Numbered from the stretch's first letter, positions 24,214-33,610 are shown. The stretch is 64,000 nt of DNA from Streptomyces sp. MMG1533 (GCF_001279775.1 NZ_LGDG01000268.1:1-64000), one strand, 5' to 3'. Numbers and translations: made by a program. Notes: generated by a model from the letters alone, not told the origin.

Positions 24214-25647
24214 ATGTCCGTGCTTCTCAACCGGCTGGCGGCGATATTTGTCGCTGTCGGCCTGCTCTTCACAGCACAAACCCTGACCACCCCTCAGCGG
24301 GCCGCCGCCGCCGACCCGGGCTACCTGATGGTGCACTTCACCGGGGAGGGGTCGACCAATCAGCAGATGTACCTCTCGCACAGCACGGACGGCCTGCACT
24401 GGAACGACCTCAACGGCGGAGGCATGGTCCTGCGCTCCCCGGTCGGCACGAAGGGTGTGCGCGACCCCGCATTCGTGAGATCCCCTGATGGCAGCAAGTA
24501 CTGGATCATCGCGACCGACCTGTGCATCGCCTGCGGGCAGACGTGGAGTCAGTCCATCAACGACGGCAGCCGCAGTCTTGTGGTGTGGGAGTCGACGGAC
24601 CTGGTCACCTGGTCACAGCCGTGGCTGCTGAACGTCGCCGGCGCCATCCCCGACGGGCGCAACGCGTGGGCGCCGGAGGCGATCTGGGACCCGGCCAGCA
24701 ACGACTACGTGCTGTACTGGGCGACGAACGTTCCCCTCAACGGCGCGACGAAGCACCGCATCTTCTACGCCCGCACCAGCGACTTCCGCACCATCACCAC
24801 GCCGCAGAGCTACATCGAGCGCCCCGGCACCCAGGAAATCATCGACACCCAGATCATCGAGATGCCGGCCGGCGTCGGCAACTACCGCTACGTGCGGGCC
24901 TCCGGCGACGGCCAGATCACGCTCGAGGGCAGCAACTCGATCCTGGGGACCTGGACCAGGCTCGGCGACCTCTCCGGCATCGGCCTGCCCGGGTCCATGG
25001 TCGAGGGCCCGATGTGGATGAAGTTCAACGGCACCAACAAGTGGGCCCTCTACCTGGACCAGTACGCCACCAGCGGCGGCTACATGCCGGTCCTGACGAC
25101 CGACCCGTCGAACCCCGCCGCCTACCAGAAGCAGGCGTCGACGAGCTACAACATGGGCGGCACCAAGAAGCGCCACGGCTGGATCATGAACCTGACGGCC
25201 GCCGAGGAGAGCCGCGTCCTCGCACGCTGGCCCAACACCGCGATCAACCGGCTCCAGTCCTACAACTTCCAGGACCGGTACGTGCGGCACACCAACTTCG
25301 ACGTGCGCATCGACCCGAACGTCAGCCCCGCCGACGACTCCCGGTTCAAGCTGAGAACCGGTCTGGCGGGCACCGGCACCGTCTCCTTCGAGTCGGTGAA
25401 CTTCCCCGGGTACTTCCTGCGGCACGCCAACTACGACTTCCAGCTGGTCTACAACGACGGCAGCAGCCAGTTCGCCGCGGACGCGTCCTTCCTCCAGGTC
25501 GCCGGGCTCGCCGACTCGACCTGGTCGTCGTTCCAGTCCTACAACCACCCTGACCGGTACATCCGCCACTACGCCTACTACCTGAAGCTCGACCCGATCA
25601 CCACCGCGACAGCACGCAGCGACGCCACGTTCCGCGTGACGAACTGA
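24214..25647 (+). CDS. Secreted GH43 glycosidase with AbfB (CBM42) domain
   Basis: A 477-residue secreted enzyme. ATG 24214 (AGGA six bases before) is preferred to ATG 24208. The signal peptide ends near AAAA-DPG (residue 34). The GH43 domain covers about 36-340: the catalytic base Asp is probably 84 (GVRDPAF), a second conserved Asp is at 211 (EIIDTQII) and the acid is probably Glu264 (MVEGPMW). It lacks the LamG and Ig modules of its neighbour. AbfB follows at 346-477 with the usual NFxDRYVRHxNF-type repeats. It probably removes arabinofuranose from plant polysaccharide. It is the only plus-strand gene of the island core and is divergent from the AbfB-sigma factor. Confidence 0.85.
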   Translation: MSVLLNRLAAIFVAVGLLFTAQTLTTPQRAAAADPGYLMVHFTGEGSTNQQMYLSHSTDGLHWNDLNGGGMVLRSPVGTKGVRDPAFVRSPDGSKYWIIATDLCIACGQTWSQSINDGSRSLVVWESTDLVTWSQPWLLNVAGAIPDGRNAWAPEAIWDPASNDYVLYWATNVPLNGATKHRIFYARTSDFRTITTPQSYIERPGTQEIIDTQIIEMPAGVGNYRYVRASGDGQITLEGSNSILGTWTRLGDLSGIGLPGSMVEGPMWMKFNGTNKWALYLDQYATSGGYMPVLTTDPSNPAAYQKQASTSYNMGGTKKRHGWIMNLTAAEESRVLARWPNTAINRLQSYNFQDRYVRHTNFDVRIDPNVSPADDSRFKLRTGLAGTGTVSFESVNFPGYFLRHANYDFQLVYNDGSSQFAADASFLQVAGLADSTWSSFQSYNHPDRYIRHYAYYLKLDPITTATARSDATFRVTN

Positions 25648-25656
25648 CCTGAGACC

Positions 25657-25694
25657 GGGATGCCGGCGCCTCCACGGGAGAGCGCCGGCATCCC
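25657..25694 (+). terminator. Terminator after second GH43 gene
   Basis: Perfect 13-bp stem (GGGATGCCGGCGC and complement) followed by CTTTCT, 10 bp after the stop codon. The 320-bp gap beyond it holds no convincing gene. Confidence 0.85.
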
Positions 25695-25921
25695 CTTTCT
25701 CTGCCTCCCCCTATGCAGGCAAGAAGGACCACCACCGCGTCGCAATCGATGAGGGTGGCCGTCGGCTGCTGTCGCGACGCGTGACCAACGACGAACCCGG
25801 TGCCTGTCCGGTGCACCGCCTCGGGAGCTGTACGGCTCAACCAGCCCTGGACGATCCAGTCGCGGGCGATCGCGCCGCCGGAAGGGGCGCCGGAGCGCCG
25901 GTCGTCGCACTACGGGCTCAA

Positions 25922-25950
25922 GGGTGCCCGGCATTGTCGGCCGGGCACCC
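25922..25950 (-). terminator. Terminator of the ABC importer operon
   Basis: Perfect 11-bp stem (GGGTGCCCGGC and complement) with a 7-base loop, 18 bp past the stop of the ATPase gene. With the hairpin at 25657 it separates the convergent units. Confidence 0.8.
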
Positions 25951-25967
25951 GCATCGGTATTGATCGT

Positions 25968-27095
25968 CTAGTCCCGCGTGAGCAGGTAGGCCCGGTCCTG
26001 GTCCAAGGTGACGTCGACGTTGGTTCCTTCGGCCAGTGCCTCCCGTGGGTCGACGCCCGGCTCGGTGACGGTGACGGTGCCGGCGGTCGTCTCCACCTCG
26101 TAGTCGATCGTGGCGCCGTGGAAGGTGGAGCGCAGCACCGCGCCGATGCCGGTGCCGCCGTCGATGACGGCGGACAGGCTGACCGTTTCCGGCCGCACCA
26201 TCAGGTACGCGGCGGCGTCGGCGCTCACCTTGGGGTGCGCGGCGACGGTGAGCTGTCGGCCCAGCACGGTCACGGTGGCTCTGCCGCCGCCGACCTGCTC
26301 GGGCACCGCCTCCAGGAAGTTCGCCCGGCCGATGAAGTCGGCGACGAACACACTGGCCGGCCGGGCGTAGATCTCGCCCGGCGTGGCGGCCTGCTCCACC
26401 CTTCCCTTGTTCATCACCACGATGCGGTCGGACATGCTCATCGCCTCGTCCTGGTCGTGGGTGACATAGATGCTGGTGATGCCGAACATCTTCTGGATGC
26501 GCCGGATCTCCGCCCGCATCGCGTCTCGCAGCTTCGCGTCCAGATTGGACAGTGGCTCGTCGAACAGCAGTACCTTCGGCTGCACCACCAGGGCACGGGC
26601 CAGTGCGACCCGCTGCTGCTGGCCGCCGGACAGCTCGTGCGGGCTGCGGTCCTCCAGACCGACCAGGTTCATGCTGGTGACGGCCATCCTCATGCTGGTG
26701 GCGATGTCGTCGCGGGAGCGCCGCTGCAGTCGCATCCCGTAGGCGATGTTCTCTGCCACGGTCAGGTGCGGGAACAGCGCGTAGCTCTGGAACACCATCG
26801 CCATGGGCCTGCGCTGCGGGGGCATGGCGTCGATGGCCTTGCCGTCGAGGAGGATGCTGCCGCTGGAGGAGTCCTCGAAGCCGGCCACCATGCGCAGGGT
26901 GGTGGTCTTGCCGCAGCCGGACGGGCCGAGCAGGGTGATGAACTCCCCGGGCTCGACATCGAGGGACACGCTGTCCACGGCGGTCACGGTGCCGGAGCGG
27001 CCGGTGAACCGCTTGGTCAGGGCGTCGAGCCGCAGGTGTCCGCTGTCGGCCTCGCGCGGTGGCGCGGTGGTGAGTTCGGGCGCGGCGGCGGTCAT
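25968..27095 (-). CDS. ABC importer ATPase (FbpC/AfuC-like)
   Basis: A 375-residue ATPase with Walker A GPSGCGKTT, Q-loop, signature LSGGQQQRVALARAL, Walker B VLLFDEPLSNLD and H-loop THDQ. A C-terminal TOBE domain follows (about 290-370). Length and sequence fit the iron(III)/polyamine/sugar-phosphate importer group. ATG 27095 overlaps the permease stop by 4 bp, so translation is coupled. It energises the permease and the binding protein encoded upstream. Confidence 0.9.
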   Translation of the reverse strand: MTAAAPELTTAPPREADSGHLRLDALTKRFTGRSGTVTAVDSVSLDVEPGEFITLLGPSGCGKTTTLRMVAGFEDSSSGSILLDGKAIDAMPPQRRPMAMVFQSYALFPHLTVAENIAYGMRLQRRSRDDIATSMRMAVTSMNLVGLEDRSPHELSGGQQQRVALARALVVQPKVLLFDEPLSNLDAKLRDAMRAEIRRIQKMFGITSIYVTHDQDEAMSMSDRIVVMNKGRVEQAATPGEIYARPASVFVADFIGRANFLEAVPEQVGGGRATVTVLGRQLTVAAHPKVSADAAAYLMVRPETVSLSAVIDGGTGIGAVLRSTFHGATIDYEVETTAGTVTVTEPGVDPREALAEGTNVDVTLDQDRAYLLTRD

Positions 27096-28840
27096 GTCTT
27101 CTGCCTTTCGGAGGTGGCGGTGCGGTGCAGGGCGGCGCCGGTGCCGACGAGGACGCGAATGAGTGCGAAGCCGGTGAGCACGAGTGCGGTCAGCACCGTG
27201 CAGTAGGCGAAGGCGACGCCGTACCGGCCCGTGCTGGCGGCGCTGAGGACCTGGGACGTGATGATCTTCGTCTCTGGTGTGACCAGCAGGACGATCGTCG
27301 AGACGGAGGTCATGCTGCGGGCGAAGCTGTAGCTCAGCCCGGTGAGCAGCGCCGGCCGGATCAGCGGAAGTGTCACCCGGCGGAAGGTCTGCAGCGGACT
27401 CGCGCCCAGGTCCGTCGACGCCTGCTCGATGTAGGGGTGCAGCTGCGTGAGCGAACCCACTGCGGTGCGCTGGCCCGCCGGGACGCTGCGGACGATGTAC
27501 GCCAGGACGATGGCGACCGCACCACCGGCGAGGGCGCTGCCTCCCACCAGGCTCGGGAACGCGTGCACCGGGCCGATCCACCGGTCCGGCCGGTAGGCCA
27601 GCACGAAGCCGATGCCCAGCACGGTGCCGGGAACGGCGACGCCCAGCGTGCCGCCGAGGTCGAGCAGCCAGGCCGTGCGGTCCAGGTGCCGCACGACCAG
27701 CCAGGCGATGACCAGACCGACGAGGCCCGCGACGGGCGTCGCGATGGCCGCGAACCTGAGTGTGTCCAGCACGGCCTCGACCCCCACGCCGGCGACGACC
27801 TCCTTGAGGTAGTCCAGCGTGAACGTGTTGTCGACGCCGAACACCCGGGTCACCGAGCCGACGATCACCGTGCCGTAGAGACTCAGGATCACCGCGGAGG
27901 CCAGCAGCGCCAGCCCGTAGACGGGCCACCGCGCCCAGCCGTCGATCAGGTGGACGCTGCCGGACGGACGGCCGGTGATCGTCGTACGCACCTTCCGGTT
28001 GATCCACCGGCGCTGCCCGAAGTACATCGCCAGCGACGGCACGAGCAGGATCACGCAGTAGACCGCGGCGCCGGTGATGTCGTACTCACCGGTGACCGCC
28101 AGATAGGCGCGGCCGGCGAGGACGGTGTAGTCGCCACCCAGCACCAAGGGGTTGGCCAGGTCGGCGATCGCCTCCACGAACAGCAGCAGGAACGGCGCGA
28201 CCAGACCGGGGGCCACCAGCGGCAGTATCAGCGTCCGCAGGACGTGCCACCGGGAGGCGCCCATGTTCATGGCCGCCTCCTCCAGTGCCGGGTCCAGACC
28301 CCGCAGCATGCCGAGCAGCCCCAGGTACGCCACGGGGAAGAGCGACAGCGACAGCACGAACACCAGCCCGTCGAGGCCGTAGATGTCGTACTCCACACCG
28401 AACACACCGTGGCTGATGACACCGCGCCGGCCGTACAGCACGACGGTGGCCGTGGCCACCGCGAAGGGCGGGCTGACGATCGGTATCAGGGCGATGACGT
28501 GCAGGATCTTCTTCCCCGGCACATCGAGCCTGGCCTGGACGAACGCGAACAGGAAGCCCAGCGCCGTTCCGCACAGGCCGACGAGAGCGCCGAGGACCAG
28601 GGTGTTGCGCAGGATGGCGAGGTCGACCCACGAGGTGAAGAACTCCGCGTAGCGGGGGAGCGCGTCCGGCGCGAAGGCGGTGGCGAGCACCGCGACCAGC
28701 GGCACGACCGCGCCGATCACCACCAGCAGGGCGACGGCGACGATCAGGACTCGGACGCCCGGGTCGGCCCGGCGGCGCCGCCGCGGAGCCGCCACCTCCG
28801 TCGAGGTGGCCGGCTCGCGGTCGGAAAGCATCGTGGTCAT
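27092..28840 (-). CDS. ABC importer permease, fused two-domain (FbpB/AfuB-like)
   Basis: A 582-residue membrane protein with two BPD_transp_1 (MetI-like) domains in one chain, as in FbpB/AfuB. Each half has the EAA-type loop that contacts the ATPase: EEAAMNMGASRWHVLRTLILP in the first half and EQASTDLGASPLQTFRRVTLP in the second. About 12 membrane helices are expected. ATG 28840 overlaps the stop of the binding-protein gene by 4 bp. Confidence 0.9.
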   Translation of the reverse strand: MTTMLSDREPATSTEVAAPRRRRRADPGVRVLIVAVALLVVIGAVVPLVAVLATAFAPDALPRYAEFFTSWVDLAILRNTLVLGALVGLCGTALGFLFAFVQARLDVPGKKILHVIALIPIVSPPFAVATATVVLYGRRGVISHGVFGVEYDIYGLDGLVFVLSLSLFPVAYLGLLGMLRGLDPALEEAAMNMGASRWHVLRTLILPLVAPGLVAPFLLLFVEAIADLANPLVLGGDYTVLAGRAYLAVTGEYDITGAAVYCVILLVPSLAMYFGQRRWINRKVRTTITGRPSGSVHLIDGWARWPVYGLALLASAVILSLYGTVIVGSVTRVFGVDNTFTLDYLKEVVAGVGVEAVLDTLRFAAIATPVAGLVGLVIAWLVVRHLDRTAWLLDLGGTLGVAVPGTVLGIGFVLAYRPDRWIGPVHAFPSLVGGSALAGGAVAIVLAYIVRSVPAGQRTAVGSLTQLHPYIEQASTDLGASPLQTFRRVTLPLIRPALLTGLSYSFARSMTSVSTIVLLVTPETKIITSQVLSAASTGRYGVAFAYCTVLTALVLTGFALIRVLVGTGAALHRTATSERQKT

Positions 28841-29907
28841 GACTTCGGCGCCTGCGCGACTTCTTCGTCGAACCGCTTGGTCAGCGCCGCCTTGGCCGCC
28901 CCGGCGGCGCCCGCGTCGTATTTCACCAGCTTGATGCTGTCCAGGTCGACGACCTTGTCCGACACCTTGGCGTTCGGGTTGGTCGGGAACTGGTACGCCT
29001 TCACGCCGGGGCCGATCTCCTGCGCCTCGGGGGTCAGCGCCCAGTCGACGAACTTCCTGGCGCTGGTGGGGTTCTTGGCGCCCTTGATCAGCGCGACGCC
29101 GCCGGTCTCGTAGCCGGTGCCCTCGGACGGGAAGGTCACCTCGAGGTCGGGGAATCCCTCCTCCTTGGTGGCCATGCAGTCGTGGGAGAAGATGACGCCG
29201 ACGGCGACCTCGCCGCGTGCCGTCATCTGCGCCGGCGCCGAGCCGGACTTGGTGTACTGCAGCACGTTCGGGTGGAGTCGGCGCATGTACTTCAGCGCCT
29301 TGTCCTCGTCGCCGCCGGCCAGCTGGACCTGCGTCCACAGGGCCGTGTACGCGGTGCCCGAGGTGGACGGATGCGCGATGCCGATGTCTTTCTTCAGCTT
29401 CGGGTCGAGGAGGTCGGCCCAGGACTTCGGGGCGCTGAGGCCCTTCTCCTTCAGCAGCTTTCCGTTGCTGCAGAAGCCCAGCGCGCCGACGTAGACGCCG
29501 GTCCACAGACCGGAGGCGTCCTTGTACTGAGCAGGGATGACCTTCGCGTTCGCCGACGCGTAGGGCTCCAGCAGGCCCATGTCGCCCGCGGCGGCGAATC
29601 CGTCAGCGGGTCCGCCGTACCACACGTCGAACTCGGTGTTGTCCTTGCCGGCCTGGATACGGGCCAGCGCCTCGCCGCTGGAGAGGCGGACGAAGTCGGC
29701 CTTCACCCCGGTGGTCTTGGCGAACTGCTCGGTGGTGGCGGCGCACCACTCCTCGGTCGCGCCGCAGGCGACGTGCACCACGCCGCCGTCCTGAGCGGCG
29801 CCGACGTCATCGGCCTCCCGCGCACAACCGCTCGCAGTCGCCACGACCACAGCCGCCAGCGCCATCGTCAGTGTTGCGCCGCGGCGCGACCGTCTTCCCT
29901 TTGTCAC
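28837..29907 (-). CDS. ABC importer substrate-binding lipoprotein (FbpA/AfuA-like)
   Basis: A 356-residue type II periplasmic-binding-fold lipoprotein. GTG 29907 is chosen because GGAGG lies 8 bases upstream; the usual longer start lacks this. The lipobox ATASGC follows a hydrophobic helix. The mature sequence (VVHVACGATEEWC..., FDVWYGGPADGF, IAHPSTSGTAYT) belongs to the AfuA/FbpA cluster. AfuABC members import hexose phosphates and others import ferric iron, phosphonate or polyamines. The residues that bind iron (paired Tyr) are not evident, so sugar phosphate or a related anion is more likely than iron. A two-component system lies directly upstream. Confidence 0.85.
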   Translation of the reverse strand: MTKGRRSRRGATLTMALAAVVVATASGCAREADDVGAAQDGGVVHVACGATEEWCAATTEQFAKTTGVKADFVRLSSGEALARIQAGKDNTEFDVWYGGPADGFAAAGDMGLLEPYASANAKVIPAQYKDASGLWTGVYVGALGFCSNGKLLKEKGLSAPKSWADLLDPKLKKDIGIAHPSTSGTAYTALWTQVQLAGGDEDKALKYMRRLHPNVLQYTKSGSAPAQMTARGEVAVGVIFSHDCMATKEEGFPDLEVTFPSEGTGYETGGVALIKGAKNPTSARKFVDWALTPEAQEIGPGVKAYQFPTNPNAKVSDKVVDLDSIKLVKYDAGAAGAAKAALTKRFDEEVAQAPKS

Positions 29908-30024
29908 GACGTTGACCTCCGCATTTTCGAGCCGGACAGGCTCGGCCGAGCGATGTTTCGGCAAGATTAGGAGCGCGTGAACGGGGTGCCGGTGACGGCG
30001 GAGTGATCCCCGGTGACAGCGCCG

Positions 30025-30786
30025 TCACCCAGCAGACGTCCCGTCCGGCTCGCCGACCGGATCGCTGTCCCGGGCGTCCACCGGCAGATCCGGCATCAGA
30101 TAGCCGACCCCGCGCAGCGTGTGGATGTACGCCGAGCCGCCCGGGACCCCCGCCAGCCGCGAGCGCAGCCGGTACACGGTGGACTTGACCACGTCCCGTC
30201 CGCCCAGCAGGTCCGTGGTACCCCATACCTCCCGCAGCAGGTCCTGCCAGGACTGCGGCACACCCCGCCGGGAGGCCAGCTGGGTGAGCAGTTTGAACTC
30301 CGTGAACGGCAGGTCAAGCCGGTGCCGCCCCAGGGTCGCCGACTGCGCGACCGGGTCGATCACCAGCCGGCCGACGCGCACCGCCGCGCCGCTGCCCCGG
30401 CGGTGGCGGCGCACGAGTGCCTGGGCGCGCAGCGCCACCTCACGGGGATGGAACGGCTTGGTCACGTAGTCGTCCGCGCCGTTCTCCAGGCCGACGATGA
30501 CGTCTTCGTGCTGGGACAGCGCGGTGAGCAGCATGACCGGCACGTCCGACCGGGCCCGGATGCGTCCGCACAGCGTGATCCCGTCCATCGCCGGCATCAT
30601 CACGTCCAGCACGACCAGGTCGACGGCCCGGGTCCGCAGCAGGTTCAGCGCCGTGGCGCCGTCATGTGCGGTGAGCACGGTGAATCCCTGCGTCTGCAGG
30701 GCGTACTCGATGATGATCGTCATCTGCGGCTCGTCGTCGACCACCAGCGCGGTGGGCCCGCCCGCCGAGTCCGCCGGAGCCGTCAT
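30025..30786 (-). CDS. OmpR-family response regulator
   Basis: A 253-residue regulator with a receiver domain (about 12-125; Asp17/Asp18, phospho-acceptor Asp61 in VVLDVMMPAMDG, Lys110) and an OmpR-type winged helix (about 145-240, ending YIHTLRGVGYLM). It overlaps the histidine kinase gene by 4 bp, and the ABC importer genes follow 118 bp downstream on the same strand. Control of that importer is the natural inference. Confidence 0.9.
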   Translation of the reverse strand: MTAPADSAGGPTALVVDDEPQMTIIIEYALQTQGFTVLTAHDGATALNLLRTRAVDLVVLDVMMPAMDGITLCGRIRARSDVPVMLLTALSQHEDVIVGLENGADDYVTKPFHPREVALRAQALVRRHRRGSGAAVRVGRLVIDPVAQSATLGRHRLDLPFTEFKLLTQLASRRGVPQSWQDLLREVWGTTDLLGGRDVVKSTVYRLRSRLAGVPGGSAYIHTLRGVGYLMPDLPVDARDSDPVGEPDGTSAG

Positions 30787-31589
30787 GACGCATCGGGCAG
30801 GGTCAGCAGGAACGTCGTCCCGCGGGTGGACGCGGTGTGCACCATGATTTCCCCTCCGTGCAACTCCACGACGGTCTTCGTGATCACGAGACCGAGACCG
30901 GTCCCGTCAGCCAGGGGCCGCCCGGTGGCGAAGCGTTGAAACAGCCGGTGCCGCTCGGCCCGCGTCATGCCGGCGCCGTCGTCGGTGACGTACACGGCGA
31001 CTCCGGTGTCTATGAGCGCGACCCGGACGTCGATACTGCCACCCGTGGTGGTGAACCGGCTCGCGTTCGACAAGAGGTTCGTCAGCGCCTGCGTCAGCAG
31101 CATCGGGTCCGCCGGGATCCGCGGCATCACCTGCGGCACGTCCAGGCTGATTCGCTGCCCGCGCTGAGCGCACAGCGGCCGCATCGCGGTGACGACGTCT
31201 CGCGCCACCACCGACACGTCCACCTTCTCCATACGGGGTGTGAACAGGCCCGCCTCGATCTTCGCCTGGATCAGCAGGCTCTCGCACAGGCCGATGACCT
31301 GCGTGGACTGATGGTCCGCGACCTGCAGCAACCGCTCCTGCGCCGCTGTCAGCGGGCCCGGGGTCCCTTCCCGCAGCAGATCCACCGCACCCTTGATCAT
31401 GCTGAGGGGCGTGCGCAGCTCATGACTGAGCGCGGTCACCTGTTCCGCCCGGCGCTCCACCAGCTGTTCCAACTGGGCCAGCTGAGCCACCCCGGACGCG
31501 GCGGTGCGGCGCATGCGTATGAGCGTCAGCAGCGCGGCGGCACCCGCACCGGCCAATGCCGCCGCCGGCAGCCACCAGACGGTGACCAT
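30783..31589 (-). CDS. Short sensor histidine kinase without extracellular sensor
   Basis: A 268-residue kinase. A single membrane helix (residues 5-25) leads straight into a HisKA domain with His56 (ALSHELRTPLSMIKGAV). The HATPase domain has an N-box (LTNLLSNASRF) and G-boxes (DDGAGM, GTGLGL). There is no periplasmic loop, HAMP or PAS, so stimulus detection must be through the membrane, a partner or the transporter itself. It leads the operon kinase, regulator, binding protein, permease, ATPase. Confidence 0.88.
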   Translation of the reverse strand: MVTVWWLPAAALAGAGAAALLTLIRMRRTAASGVAQLAQLEQLVERRAEQVTALSHELRTPLSMIKGAVDLLREGTPGPLTAAQERLLQVADHQSTQVIGLCESLLIQAKIEAGLFTPRMEKVDVSVVARDVVTAMRPLCAQRGQRISLDVPQVMPRIPADPMLLTQALTNLLSNASRFTTTGGSIDVRVALIDTGVAVYVTDDGAGMTRAERHRLFQRFATGRPLADGTGLGLVITKTVVELHGGEIMVHTASTRGTTFLLTLPDAS

Positions 31590-32203
31590 GACACGTCCTC
31601 CTCAGGACCTCCGCCGCACGTGGGGCGGGGTCCCGTGCATTGTGCACGGCATCGGCGCCGGGACAAAGGGGTCTCCACGGAGAACCGAAAGACCATGGGG
31701 GCCGGTCCGGGTGTCGTCTTCGGACCCGCGCCCGGGAAGGCCCGGCGTGATCGACCTCAGGCAGTAGAACTCGCGAAAGCACAGCGGGAGCCCGAGCCTC
31801 ACACCGGCATGACGGCGTTGCCCCACGCCATGGCGCCGGTCCGGTGGGCCGAGCGCATGTCGCGTCCGCCCCGACTGGCCAACGAGCTGGACCGTTTTCG
31901 GTACGGGCCGTTTACCCGGCGCCCAACTCGGGCCGCCGCAGCAGACCAGCGGTCCAGACGCTGCACAGCACCCCAGTGGCCGACAGCCACACACCGCACC
32001 GACCTCGTCATCGGCAGCCAGAGCGGCGTAAGCGCAGGTCCCCAGGCAACCCTTTTCGATTACCTGCGTCCCATCAGCGTCCCGACTGCGGCGTCCAGCC
32101 ACCCGTGCAGCCCGTCTGCAGCGGCTCGCGCCAGCAGTGGGCTTAGACGTCTGTGCCGGTCAGAGCGCCCCCAACATCCCTCCGCGACAAAAGCGTTGAA
32201 CTC
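31590..32203. other. Gene-free stretch at right end of island 1
   Basis: No frame here gives a recognisable or codon-biased protein. A stretch at about 31892-31935 (CCGTTTTCGGTACGGGCCGT) resembles 37868-37900 near the right end of island 2. It and short GCGTCCC motifs look like remnants of the two element ends. Confidence 0.4.
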
Positions 32204-32333
32204 GCAAGCAGCGGATTCAGTCCGTTGGCCCAAAGTCCTGAATCCGCGCCCCTGCTGAGACGTTTCCGCAGGTCACAGGCGTGCATGGTGGGGCGGGTGG
32301 GACTCGAACCCACGGCCGACGGATTATGAGTCC
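32204..32333. repeat. Degenerate tRNA-flank repeat with tRNA 3' fragment: attL-like site 2
   Basis: GCAGCGGATTCAGTCCGTT and CGTTTCCGCAGGTCA match the flank of the intact tRNA. Then 32288-32333 repeats the tRNA 3' part exactly (46 bp). The terminator hairpin between them has decayed. This is the junction between island 1 and island 2. Confidence 0.8.
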
Positions 32334-32796
32334 TTTGAGGATCTTGGCGGTCCTTGCATTTCTAAGCCGATCCGTGGCGTTTTTGCAGGTCAGATGGGGT
32401 GACCTGTGTCGACAACCCTTGGCCTTTGTCAGTCTGTTCCTGTCCTTGCGTCCCCAATGCGTCCCCAACTCCGTCGCACGGCAAAAATGGCACGGGGCCA
32501 ACATGCGATCGCGCCAGCTCGGAGGGGGATTTCGACCCTGCCCGCAGCGGATTCCCCTTCCATCGCACAGCAGCTCCCACCCAACCTCGGGACGGACCTC
32601 CAGCGGCCGTGGCTGCAGGTAGCCCTGCCGTACGCAGGGGCCCAAACCTTGCGATGCGGGGAGCAGGGCCGAGGTGCTCCCACATTGCGTCCGCGTGGCC
32701 GTCAAGGCCGAGCAGTGCCACCAGGCGTGAGTGGCGCTGACATGTTTGGCGACGGCAGCCGATCGGTGGCTCCGGCGCCTGCCGAGCAGTTGCGGC

Positions 32797-33375
32797 TCAG
32801 CCGCGTGGTCCTGCGCCGTGCAGGAGGGTGTCGATGACGAGCGTGGCCAGTGCGTCCGGGTCCTGCGCGGCAGGGTCCTGCTCCGCGCCGGGCCTGTTGA
32901 TGGCTTCGCTGAGGAGGGCGTAGTACACCTGCCGCGTCCACTCCAGGTCTGCGTCCGGGGCGAGTAGCCCCTCGCGCTGCGCCCGGTTCATGAGATCGAC
33001 GGTGTGGGTGTTGATCTCGCCCCAGAGGACGGCTGCGGCGGGTGTGTGAGCGGTGGCGTGGCTGAGGGTGAAGCGCCAGGTGTTCTTGACCCGTAGGACG
33101 TTCGCCGTCACTCGATGCAGCGCCACGAGTGCGGGAGCGGCGTCCGGCCGGGCTTCCTCGATGGCGTCGATGAGCTGCTGCTTGGCGGAGACGGCGAGCG
33201 CCTCCAGGAGGGCCTGCCGGTTCGCGAAGCGGCGGTGAACGGTGATCCTGGTCAGTCCCGCCGCCTCGGCGACCTGTTCCATGGAGGCGCCGGCGTCCTG
33301 GGCGAAGACCTGCTCGGCCGCCTCCAGAATCGCGCGCACACTGCGCTCGGCATCTGCCCGCAGTGCTCGGCCCAT
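32797..33375 (-). CDS. TetR-family regulator
   Basis: A 192-residue TetR protein with an N-terminal HTH (about 28-58: SMEQVAEAAGLTRITVHRRFANRQALL) and an effector domain of ordinary length. It is divergent from the alpha/beta hydrolase at 33611. The intergenic region holds a ~95-bp block that recurs upstream of the SDR gene, so the protein probably controls both units. Effector unknown; hydrolase/SDR targets suggest a ketone, ester or lactone. Confidence 0.88.
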   Translation of the reverse strand: MGRALRADAERSVRAILEAAEQVFAQDAGASMEQVAEAAGLTRITVHRRFANRQALLEALAVSAKQQLIDAIEEARPDAAPALVALHRVTANVLRVKNTWRFTLSHATAHTPAAAVLWGEINTHTVDLMNRAQREGLLAPDADLEWTRQVYYALLSEAINRPGAEQDPAAQDPDALATLVIDTLLHGAGPRG

Positions 33376-33410
33376 GTCTGTCTCCTGTCTGGTTCGCTAC
33401 CCGGTCCCTT

Positions 33411-33505
33411 GTAGAGGATACGGGAACGCTACGGGTATCTCATTAATTGATTCTCTGATGTTGCAACTCTGGCGATAGTTGATACCTTAGTGACACCGTT
33501 AAGGG
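33411..33505 (+). promoter_or_regulatory. Duplicated ~95-bp regulatory block, copy A
   Basis: Starts GTAGAGGATACG and contains ATTAATTGAT, TGTTGC and TGATACCTTAGTGACACCG. Copy B at 35038-35132 has the same length and order, with about three quarters of bases identical and no coding frame conserved. Position upstream of both hydrolase and SDR genes marks it as a common promoter/operator. Confidence 0.7.
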
Positions 33506-33610
33506 ATCGCGCCGCACCGACGGAGCGGGCATCTGCACGACCGTCGCGCACGACCGGTATCCCGTCTCCCCTGCCGGAGGAGACATCCGAGCCCGACTCA
33601 AGGAATTGGC

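Larger units (their letters stand above)
19279..32287. mobile_element. Putative integrative island 1 (13 kb, integrase lost)
   Basis: The segment is bounded by two 46-bp tRNA 3' fragments in direct orientation. It carries AbfB glycosidases, the AbfB-sigma factor, an ABC importer and a two-component system. Just inside the left fragment (about 19340-19480) the minus strand encodes a tail GTQLGRKDRNRPAKT that recurs at the same place in island 2. It may be the last codons of a deleted integrase. No intact integrase, excisionase or transfer gene remains. The 19325-19655 stretch otherwise holds no gene. Confidence 0.6.

Noticed and set aside
28837..29907. Assignment as ferric iron binding protein FbpA
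   Set aside because: General family fits, but the paired Tyr iron ligands are not evident and AfuA-type relatives carry hexose phosphates; substrate left open.
32217..32705. Minus-strand frame through the tRNA fragment (ends in ...VRVPPAPP)
   Set aside because: It is the translation of the tRNA 3' part and its flank; only the short GTHWGRKDRN tail may be an integrase relic.
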